The translations under genes were made by a program, and so were the position numbers. A stretch of 12,533 nt of DNA from positions 1 to 12,533 of the forward strand of contig CANNUR010000075.1 in assembly GCA_947523045.1 (NCBI GenBank), read 5' to 3'. The notes under the pieces were generated by a model. That model was not told the origin of the DNA and made no database searches. It saw only the letters and a program-made list of their open reading frames with translations. Positions 7,107-12,533 of the stretch are shown one piece after another. This DNA is from an uncultured Prosthecobacter sp. (lineage in GTDB: Bacteria > Verrucomicrobiota > Verrucomicrobiia > Verrucomicrobiales > Verrucomicrobiaceae). How positions within the stretch are numbered: the stretch's first letter is position 1; the number at the start of each line of letters is the position of its first letter.

Positions 7107-7150
7107 TGAAATTTCAGATTCAAATGAAAGGTGGGGGGGGGGTCGACCCC
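7107..7150. other. Intergenic palindromes and a 10-G run
   Basis: The 118-bp spacer between dgkA and the cytochrome/FGE gene holds the palindrome TGAAATTTCA (7107-7116), an uninterrupted run of ten G (7133-7142), and the palindrome GGGGTCGACCCC (7139-7150). The AT-rich part at about 7107-7127 is the most likely promoter region for the downstream cytochrome/FGE gene, but I cannot assign convincing -35/-10 boxes. There is no T-tract for an intrinsic terminator after dgkA. Confidence 0.5.
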
Positions 7151-7162
7151 GGGGCGGGCGAG

Positions 7163-7501
7163 TCAGAGAAAAACCGCGACGCCGACCACCGCCGCCGCGA
7201 GGGCGGCGATCAGCACGGCACCGGCGGCGGCGTCCTTGATGCGGCGCACACGCTCGTCATGCGCGGGTTGGACAAGGTCGCAGAGGCCCTCGATGGCGGT
7301 GTTGAGCAGTTCGGCGCTCCAGACCAGGCCGATGGCGAGCCAGAGGGCGCCCCATTTCCAGTCGGGCAGGCCGGTCGCCAGGCCGAGGCTGAGGACGGCG
7401 ACCGTGGCTGCGGCATGGATGCGCAGGTTGCGCTGGTGGCGCAGGCTGGTGGCGATGCCGCGCAGGGCATGGCGGAAGCTGGAGAGCAGGCCGCTGACCA
7501 T
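7163..7501 (-). CDS. dgkA: Diacylglycerol kinase family protein (DgkA-like)
   Basis: This small integral membrane kinase of 112 residues is the usual DgkA length. It has an N-terminal amphipathic helix ('SFRHALRGIATSLRHQRNLRIH') and three hydrophobic helices (about 30-44, 50-68 and 94-112). The catalytic block 'SAELLNTAIEGLCD' gives Glu64, Asn67, Glu71 and Asp75, followed by 'RRIKDAAAGAVL' with Lys89-Asp90. The known family role is ATP-dependent phosphorylation of diacylglycerol or undecaprenol at the inner membrane; which lipid is used here cannot be told. ATG 7501 follows the stop of the upstream secreted-protein gene by only 4 bp, so the two are probably cotranscribed. An in-frame GTG at 7528 would instead overlap that gene. 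Confidence 0.92.
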   Translation of the reverse strand: MVSGLLSSFRHALRGIATSLRHQRNLRIHAAATVAVLSLGLATGLPDWKWGALWLAIGLVWSAELLNTAIEGLCDLVQPAHDERVRRIKDAAAGAVLIAALAAAVVGVAVFL

Positions 7502-7505
7502 GGCG

Positions 7506-8459
7506 TCACTGCTGAGGCAGGTTCGCACTGGGGGCGGCGGGAGCAGCCTCGTTGAGGGCGCTGCGCAACTCGGTCAGCCAGCCAGGAGCGTCGGCATGGC
7601 CGGGGAATTCCTTGATGAGGGTGAGCATGTCGGCCAGGGCGTTGATTTTCGAGGGGCCCTTTTCGACGAGGTAACTGGCACGCTCCCAGCGCAGGGCCGG
7701 CACGTTGTCCTGCAGCCAGAGTTCATACTCCGGGGCCGGCATGGTCTCCTTGCGCAGGGCGCTTTCCGCAGTGATGCGCTCGGTCCAGAGGGTCGGCAGC
7801 AGCTCGGGCTTGTACTTTTCCGCGGTGGGCAGCAGCGTGTTTTTGTACATGTTGCCGATGTCGATGGCCTGTGAACTCCATTCCTTTGGTTTGATGAAGG
7901 GGCTGAGGCGGAGGGCGTCGACGATCGGGTTGCGGTCGCTGACGGCGCCAGCGAGGTACTGCAGCGACCGACCCCGCAGGCTGGGGGCACTGGCGACCAG
8001 TTCCTGGATGTAGGCCTGGAGTTTGGGAATCATCGCCGCCTTGTCCTCGGCCTTGAGTTCATTGGCCTCAAGCGTCAGGATCAGGTACTTGAGTCCCAGT
8101 TGAACGGCGTGGGAAAATTGGCCGTCATCCTCGGCGTTTTCGTTCTTCTCGCGCCGCTCCATCATTTCCTGGCGCCGGCGCGCTTCAGCCTTGTCGAGTT
8201 CCTTGCGGTCGGCGTTGACGATCCTGTCGCACTCCATGTAGAGACTGAGGGCTTCGCGCGGACTGGCGACGCCGGCGCGGATTTTCTGCATGGCGGCAGA
8301 GAGTCGGCCGTCACGCATGGCGGCGATCTGTTCCTCCAGCTGGGAGATCTGATTCAGCACGTTGGTGAGCTGTTCCGGCGTCAGGGTCTGCGGGGCGGCG
8401 GGTTGCTGGGCGAGCACAGGCAGGCTGGCCAGGGCGAGGAGGAGGGCGGGGAGCTTCAT
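7506..8459 (-). CDS. Secreted helical protein of unknown function
   Basis: I do not recognise this family. From ATG 8459 it encodes 317 residues with a clear signal peptide (MKLPALLLALASLPVLAQQ, likely cut after LAQ). The in-frame extension upstream to 8561 codes for a Pro/Arg/His-rich stretch that would hide the signal, so I reject it. The mature part is almost all predicted helix: a coiled-coil-like stretch at about 27-62 ('LNQISQLEEQIAAMRDGRL'), a highly charged segment at 82-112 ('KAEARRRQEMMERREKNE'), and further helices to an Ala/Pro-rich tail. Only one Cys (77) is present and no catalytic motif is visible. It looks like a periplasmic structural or lineage-specific protein. It is upstream of, and almost abutting, dgkA, and divergent from manA across 116 bp. 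Confidence 0.8.
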   Translation of the reverse strand: MKLPALLLALASLPVLAQQPAAPQTLTPEQLTNVLNQISQLEEQIAAMRDGRLSAAMQKIRAGVASPREALSLYMECDRIVNADRKELDKAEARRRQEMMERREKNENAEDDGQFSHAVQLGLKYLILTLEANELKAEDKAAMIPKLQAYIQELVASAPSLRGRSLQYLAGAVSDRNPIVDALRLSPFIKPKEWSSQAIDIGNMYKNTLLPTAEKYKPELLPTLWTERITAESALRKETMPAPEYELWLQDNVPALRWERASYLVEKGPSKINALADMLTLIKEFPGHADAPGWLTELRSALNEAAPAAPSANLPQQ

Positions 8460-8575
8460 GGCGGGATGTGGTGGAACAACGCGCATGCCTGTTGGTTTCC
8501 TAGGATGATTCGACGGCGGGATCCCCCGGTGAGGTTTTGCTTGCCGTGGCGCCTTGGGCATGGAATGCCGGGAGC

Positions 8576-9553
8576 ATGCGCTGGGATCGTCCGCTGCTGT
8601 TCACGCCCCTCTACCAGAACCGCGTCTGGGGCGGACGACGTCTGCAGACGCGATTCGGTCGCCAACTGCCCGAGGCGGCGCTGCCCTGCGGCGAGTCCTG
8701 GGAGCTCTGCGACCGACCCGAGGCGCAGAGCCTGCTGCGCGAGCCGGTCGCCGGCTGCGCCAGTCTGCACGACCTGTGGACGCGGCACCGCGGGGAGGTG
8801 TTCGGCAGCGCCGCCCTCGCCCATCCGGCGCCGCGCTACCCGCTGCTGATGAAAATCCTCGACGCCTGCGACGATTTGTCGATCCAGGTGCATCCGCCCG
8901 CCGGGGTGGCGGCTGAACTCGGCGGCGAGCCGAAGACGGAGATGTGGTATGTGGCCCACGCCGAGCCGGGTGCGAAGCTGTATGCAGGGTTGAAGGCGGG
9001 CGTCGGCCAGGCGGCCTTTGAGCAGGCGCTGGCCGAGGGGCGTGTGGCGGAGTTGTTGCACGTATTGGAGCCTCGCCCAGGCGACGTCCTGTTCCTGCCC
9101 AGCGGGCGCATTCATGCGATCGGTGCCGGCCTGGTCGTCTTTGAAATCCAGCAGAACAGCGACACCACCTACCGGGTGTTCGACTGGAATCGCCTGGGGC
9201 TCGACGGCCGGCCGCGGGCCCTGCACGTGCGCGAGTCGCTGCGCAGCATCCGCTTTGACGATGCCGAACCGGCGCTGGCGCAGCCGGATGCCGAAGGCCG
9301 GATCGTCGCCTGCGAGCACTTCGAGGTCTGGCTGGGGTTGCCGGCCGCGGGTCGCGCCGTCGGCGTGCCGGGCGAGGCCCGGGTGCTGGCGCTGACGCGG
9401 GGCGAAGCGAGCTTCGGCGGCGTTCGGCTCGGGGCGGGGGATTTTGTCCTGCTGCCGGCGGCCCTGCCGCTGGCGGCGTGGGTGCCGGAGGCGTTCACGC
9501 CGGACACGGCCTGGCTGGAGGTGCGCCTCACTCCTCCGCCAGCATCGCCTTGA
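8576..9553 (+). CDS. manA: Class I mannose-6-phosphate isomerase
   Basis: This 325-residue cytoplasmic zinc enzyme interconverts fructose-6-phosphate and mannose-6-phosphate, feeding GDP-mannose and glycan synthesis. Conserved landmarks are 'YQNRVWGGRRL' (13-23), 'GESWELCDRP' (39-48), 'LLMKILDACDDLSIQVHPP' (90-108) with zinc ligands Gln104 and His106, 'KTEMWYV' (120-126) with Glu122, 'LPSGRIHAIGAG' (174-185) with His180, and 'NSDTTYRVFDWNR' (194-206) with the catalytic Arg200. The length matches the short bacterial/Bacillus-type ManA. ATG 8576 is the first good start; GGGAG lies very close before it. The 3' end overlaps the helicase gene on the other strand by 26 bp. Close relatives include glucosamine or other sugar isomerases, so exact substrate is probable, not certain. 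Confidence 0.93.
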   Translation: MRWDRPLLFTPLYQNRVWGGRRLQTRFGRQLPEAALPCGESWELCDRPEAQSLLREPVAGCASLHDLWTRHRGEVFGSAALAHPAPRYPLLMKILDACDDLSIQVHPPAGVAAELGGEPKTEMWYVAHAEPGAKLYAGLKAGVGQAAFEQALAEGRVAELLHVLEPRPGDVLFLPSGRIHAIGAGLVVFEIQQNSDTTYRVFDWNRLGLDGRPRALHVRESLRSIRFDDAEPALAQPDAEGRIVACEHFEVWLGLPAAGRAVGVPGEARVLALTRGEASFGGVRLGAGDFVLLPAALPLAAWVPEAFTPDTAWLEVRLTPPPASP

Positions 9554-11534
9554 GGCCGGCAAAGAAGTTGCCGGTTTCCTCGACCGACACCTGCTCCTTC
9601 ATGTGCTTGGTGTAGTCGAGCTCCTCCACGTAGGTGCGGTCCAGCTCGTCGAGGAAGGGGCTGGGCAGTTCGCTCTGCGTTTTCCCCCACTTCATGCGGT
9701 TGCGCACGAACGACATCGTCAGCTTCTTCTGGGCGCGGGTGATGCCGACGTAGAACAGGCGGCGCTCCTCGTCGAGCCGGCCCTCGTCGTAGCTGCGCTT
9801 GTGCGGTAGGATGCCCTTTTCCAGGCCGGGCAGGTAGACGATCGGGAATTCCAGGCCCTTGCTGGCGTGCAGGGTGATCAGGCAGACGCCCTTTTTCTTT
9901 TCGATGTCGTCCTTGTCCTCGCGCTCGTCGTTGAGCGAGATCTCGTCGAGGAAACCACCAAGGCCGTCCTTGCGGTTGCGCTCGTCGTAGTTGCTGATCT
10001 GGGTCATCAGGCCCTTGAGGCCGTTTTCCCAGCCCTGCATGTCCTCGGGCTTCTTCGCCAGCTTTTTCAGGTAGTCCATGTAACCGACCTCCAGCATGAG
10101 CGCCTCGGCCATCGGCGCCAGCAGGGTGCCCTGGGCGTGGGCCGATTGATGGAACTTGTTGATCAGGGCGGTGAAGCCGCGCACCGCGGTTCGCGACTTT
10201 TCCGGGATCTGGCGCAGGAAATCCTCGTCGCACAGCGCCACCCAGACGCTGCCGCCGCGCTCCATCGAGCGTTCGCGCGCCAGCTCGGCGGTGGCGTTGC
10301 CGATCCCGCGCGTCGGCGTGTTGAGCACGCGCAGCAGGGCGATGTCGTCATGCGGGTTGTGCGCCACCGTCAGGTAGCTGACGATGTCCTTCACCTCGCG
10401 GCGGTCGAAGAAGCTGCGTGCGCCGACCACGCGGTAGGGCAGGCGGTGCTGGCGGAAGGCCTGCTCGAGGATGCGGCTCTGGTCGTTGGTGCGGAACAGC
10501 ACGGCGAAGGACTCAAAGGGCTCGCGCAGGGTGAAATGGGCGCGCTCGATCTCGCGGGCGATCATTTCCGATTCCTCCTTGTCGTCCTCGACCGCCACCA
10601 GCCGCACCGGATCGCTGCCGTGGTTGCGGCTCCAGAGCTTCTTCGGGCGACGGCCGGCGTTGTTGACGATCAGGCTGTTGGCAGTGTGCAGGATCGGCGT
10701 CGTCGAGCGGTAGTTCTCCTCCAGCTTGATCACCGTCGGGTTGGGGAAGAAGTTTTCGAACTCGGTGATGTTGGTGATCTCGGCCCCGCGCCAGCCGTAG
10801 ATCGACTGGTCATCGTCGCCCACCACGCAGACGTTGTAGGGCGCCGGCACCAGGGCGCGCAGCAGGCGCATCTGCAGCGAGTTCGTGTCCTGGAACTCGT
10901 CGACCATCAGGAAGCGGTGGCGCTCATGCAGGCGCTCGCGCACGTCGGCGTTTTCCTCCAGCAGCCGCACGCCGAGGCAGAGCAGGTCGTCGAAGTCCAT
11001 GACGTTGAGCGCACGCATCTCGTCGGCATAACGCTGGGCGACGGCGGCATACAGGTCCTCTGCGGGGTCGCCCAGCGACTCCGTGTGGTTCTTGGCCTTG
11101 CTGATCTTCGCCAGCGCCGCCTGCGGGTCGAGCGTCTCGTCCTTGACCAGCAGGTCCTTCAGCACCCGCTTCATCAGGCTGATCTGCTCCGACTGGCTGT
11201 AGATGACGAAGTTCGGCTTGTAGCCGACATGGGCGGCAAATTCGCGCAGCAGGCGGGCGCAGAAGGCGTGGAAGGTGCCGAGCACCACCTTGCGACCCAG
11301 GCCGTCGCGGACCATGTCCTTGACGCGCTCGCGCATTTCGGTGGCGGCCTTGTTGGTGAAGGTGACCGCCAGGATGTGCTCCGGCAGGATGCCCTCATTG
11401 ACCATGTAGGCGATGCGCGCGGTGATGACGCGGGTTTTGCCGGTGCCGGCCCCGGCGAGGATTAACAGCGGGCCGTGGATGTGGGTTGCCGCGTCTCGTT
11501 GCTGGGGGTTGAGTGTGCCGGTGAATCCGCTCAT
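9528..11534 (-). CDS. UvrD/Rep/PcrA-type superfamily 1A ATP-dependent DNA helicase
   Basis: The 668-residue protein carries the full set of SF1A helicase motifs. They are the Q motif 'LNPQQRDAA' (8-16), Walker A 'GAGTGKT' (28-34), Ia 'AVTFTNKAATEM' (56-67), II 'VDEFQDT' (211-217), III 'GDDDQSIYGWRG' (239-250), IV 'LEENYRST' (271-278), V 'TLHASKGLEF' (554-563) and VI 'EERRLFYVGITRA' (589-601). It unwinds DNA 3' to 5' in repair or fork restart. Its length and early C-terminus are closest to Rep (about 670 residues) and shorter than PcrA/UvrD, with no clear Tudor-like tail; I therefore do not assign a specific symbol. ATG 11534, preceded by AGGGCGGG, places the Q motif near the N-terminus; upstream in-frame codons to 11633 look non-coding. 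It could act with the adjacent replication-like gene, but that is inference. Confidence 0.95.
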   Translation of the reverse strand: MSGFTGTLNPQQRDAATHIHGPLLILAGAGTGKTRVITARIAYMVNEGILPEHILAVTFTNKAATEMRERVKDMVRDGLGRKVVLGTFHAFCARLLREFAAHVGYKPNFVIYSQSEQISLMKRVLKDLLVKDETLDPQAALAKISKAKNHTESLGDPAEDLYAAVAQRYADEMRALNVMDFDDLLCLGVRLLEENADVRERLHERHRFLMVDEFQDTNSLQMRLLRALVPAPYNVCVVGDDDQSIYGWRGAEITNITEFENFFPNPTVIKLEENYRSTTPILHTANSLIVNNAGRRPKKLWSRNHGSDPVRLVAVEDDKEESEMIAREIERAHFTLREPFESFAVLFRTNDQSRILEQAFRQHRLPYRVVGARSFFDRREVKDIVSYLTVAHNPHDDIALLRVLNTPTRGIGNATAELARERSMERGGSVWVALCDEDFLRQIPEKSRTAVRGFTALINKFHQSAHAQGTLLAPMAEALMLEVGYMDYLKKLAKKPEDMQGWENGLKGLMTQISNYDERNRKDGLGGFLDEISLNDEREDKDDIEKKKGVCLITLHASKGLEFPIVYLPGLEKGILPHKRSYDEGRLDEERRLFYVGITRAQKKLTMSFVRNRMKWGKTQSELPSPFLDELDRTYVEELDYTKHMKEQVSVEETGNFFAGLKAMLAEE

Positions 11535-11592
11535 GCGCCCGCCCTGTTTGCGGCAGGGCCGACGACCACGCAAGCGGCAAGCGGCAGCTCTG

Positions 11593-11680
11593 AAAAAAAA
11601 GTCACCGGCATCCAGCAGCCGAGGGTTTTCCAACCCGCCAAACAGCCCCGGGGCAGGGCGAAGATGCCGTCAGCGACGGC
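11593..11680. other. Palindrome-rich spacer between helicase and replication-like gene
   Basis: The 232-bp gap 11535-11766 holds no credible gene. It contains an A8 run (11593-11600, a T-tract on the minus strand), a 5-bp hairpin GGGTT-TTCC-AACCC (11623-11636), the palindrome GCCCCGGGGC (11645-11654) and a 6-bp perfect hairpin GCCGTC-AGC-GACGGC (11666-11680). The T-tract with the weak CGGC/GCCG stem just before it on the minus strand could be a poor terminator for the replication-like gene. The region may equally hold the helicase promoter. Confidence 0.5.
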
Positions 11681-11766
11681 CGGTGCCACAGGCTCGTGAA
11701 GCAGACATCAAGCTCACAGGCTGCCATCAAATGTAACGATAATCACGCTACAGATGCGATGCCAAT

Positions 11767-12471
11767 TCAGAACAGCATCGGCTGATCCTCATCCGCAGGC
11801 AAACGCACGGCACGCCTGGTTAAACGCGGCAACTTGCCGCTGGACTCAGCTTCCTCCGCGCCTTCCTCTGCCGTCGCTTCGACCCGCGAAGGTGTCGTGA
11901 TTTGTTCGGTTTCTGTAACGATATTGTCGTTAGTCGAAATGAGTTCCTCCGACTCGTCATCCGGCTGCATCGAGGAATGAAATTCCATAGCTTCTTCATT
12001 CTCAATCAGCGAACTCTGTGTGTTTTCAACGCAGAACTCGGCATTTTCTGTGCTGGCCTCTGGCGATGCCATTGGTGCTGCTGCCTCGATCGTTTCAGCA
12101 GCGGAGGCTGCCTTGGAGCTGGGCTGACGTTGGCGATGGCGTTCGACCCGCTTGGCGGTCTGACCCCGGATCTTCGAAGCGTTGCCATTGTGACGCTCAA
12201 AGTTCGGAAATTGTAACGCTTCGCCGACCGCCTTCAACCATCCGGCAGCCTCCAAAGCCTCGGCGAATCCCTTGCGCCCTACCAGCTTGTCGATGAACTC
12301 TTTTGTAACGCCAATATCGTTCCCATCAACGCGATTGACTTCGGCCCAGGACCAGAGGCGGACCAGCTTGCCGACAACGCTGTCGGTGTCGATCCGCAGG
12401 CGGGTGGCGATGGCGCAGATTTCCGGTTTGTCCGGGGTGGCGGTTTCGATTTTGATCCAGGGGCGACGCAT
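11767..12471 (-). CDS. Phage-type replication/primosomal-like protein with C-terminal clamp-binding motif
   Basis: The 234-residue protein has an N-terminal domain (1-112) beginning 'RPWIKIETATPDKPEI', then 'GKLVRLWSWAEVNRVDG' (34-50), 'AGWLKAVGEALQFPNFERHNG' spread over 76-96 and 'KIRGQTAKRVERHRQ' (100-114). This pattern matches my recollection of the winged-helix-like N-terminus of prophage DnaT/replication-organiser-type proteins. Residues 118-212 are an acidic, Ser/Ala/Glu-rich, probably disordered linker. A basic patch follows ('KLPRLTRRAVRL', 213-224), then the final residues DEDQPMLF. Q230-P-M-L-F234 fits the beta-sliding-clamp pattern Q-x-x-L-F. Base composition is visibly less GC-rich than its neighbours and TTA is used for Leu86, which suggests transfer. 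No Shine-Dalgarno is visible. The role in replication is inferred from family resemblance, not proven. Confidence 0.8.
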   Translation of the reverse strand: MRRPWIKIETATPDKPEICAIATRLRIDTDSVVGKLVRLWSWAEVNRVDGNDIGVTKEFIDKLVGRKGFAEALEAAGWLKAVGEALQFPNFERHNGNASKIRGQTAKRVERHRQRQPSSKAASAAETIEAAAPMASPEASTENAEFCVENTQSSLIENEEAMEFHSSMQPDDESEELISTNDNIVTETEQITTPSRVEATAEEGAEEAESSGKLPRLTRRAVRLPADEDQPMLF

Positions 12472-12497
12472 AATTGGGCATGTTGCACCGTTTTGTA

Positions 12498-12529
12498 TCC
12501 AACGTCAATCCAACGCGTTGAGCGTTACA
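12498..12529 (-). promoter_or_regulatory. Possible control region upstream of replication-like gene
   Basis: Upstream of the start at 12471 lie two direct repeats TCCAACG (12498-12504 and 12509-12515) exactly 11 bp apart, about one helical turn. They overlap a perfect palindrome CAACGCGTTG (12511-12520) and are followed by CGTTACA (12523-12529). A TTGACG (-35-like) lies at 12507-12502 on the minus strand, but its -10 partner is poor. The cluster looks like a protein-binding site; the region is cut by the window end. Confidence 0.45.
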
Positions 12530-12533
12530 GTGT

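Larger units (their letters stand above)
11732..12529. repeat. Five dispersed copies of heptamer TGTAACG/CGTTACA
   Basis: TGTAACG occurs exactly at 11732-11738, 11914-11920, 12212-12218 and 12304-12310, and as CGTTACA at 12523-12529. Near matches are TGTGACG (12189-12195) and TGTAGCG on the minus strand (11746-11752), the latter forming an inverted pair with the first copy. One copy is downstream of the replication-like gene, three are inside it and one is upstream. A random 7-mer would appear about 0.1 times in this stretch, and I see no exact copy elsewhere in the window. Spacing is irregular (92-298 bp), so it is not a classical iteron array. Confidence 0.65.

Noticed and set aside
5104..7239. 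Plus-strand open frame of 711 codons opposite the cytochrome/FGE gene
   Set aside because: Despite its length it is a mirror of the coding strand, with Gly/Val/Leu-rich sequence and no recognisable domain.
9867..11465. Plus-strand open frame of 532 codons opposite the helicase
   Set aside because: Val/Ala/His-rich antisense of a helicase with every SF1A motif intact; no independent evidence of coding.
11535..12533. Chromosomal oriC with DnaA boxes
   Set aside because: I found no TTATCCACA-like boxes; the repeated heptamer is different and the link to replication rests on the gene, not on DnaA sites.

Overview
This is a GC-rich bacterial chromosome segment, roughly two-thirds G+C by eye except at its right end. 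The gene content points to the Planctomycetota-Verrucomicrobiota group, most likely Verrucomicrobiota. The evidence is a secreted PQQ-type propeller with an 'ADWPQWRGPxRDG' start, planctomycete-type cytochrome c modules fused to an FGE-like domain, a LysM/YkuD protein, and intergenic DNA full of small inverted repeats. The phylum call is inference; there is no rRNA or tRNA here.

Layout, left to right. A possible leftward gene start is cut by the left edge (1-63). Then come a secreted beta-propeller (134-1696, +), a DUF1015/SerK-like protein (1720-2949, -) and a small divergent cupin (3028-3393, +). A 361-bp spacer at 3394-3754 is built almost entirely of hairpins and repeats. Next is a leftward block: a LysM/L,D-transpeptidase-like protein whose active-site Cys is Gly (3755-5188), a strong intrinsic terminator (5252-5286), a di-heme cytochrome c/FGE-like fusion (5305-7044), a diacylglycerol kinase (7163-7501) and, 4 bp upstream of it, a secreted helical protein of unknown function (7506-8459). 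A class I phosphomannose isomerase (8576-9553, +) runs into a Rep/PcrA/UvrD-type helicase (9528-11534, -), with tail-to-tail overlap of the coding regions. After a palindrome-rich spacer, the window ends with a lower-GC gene (11767-12471, -) whose N-terminus resembles phage-type replication/primosomal proteins.

Most of the window is ordinary housekeeping and envelope content: cell-envelope lipid and sugar metabolism, secreted redox and propeller proteins, and DNA repair. The segment most worth a second look is 11700-12533. The replication-like protein ends in a sequence matching the beta-sliding-clamp-binding pattern (QPMLF), and five exact copies of the heptamer TGTAACG/CGTTACA lie in and around the gene, three inside its coding region and one of those using a TTA leucine codon. 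This could be a replication-linked protein with its own dispersed binding sites, and it sits beside a replicative/repair-type helicase. Other notable points are the pseudo-catalytic YkuD domain, the helical insertion in the propeller and the structured 3394-3754 spacer.
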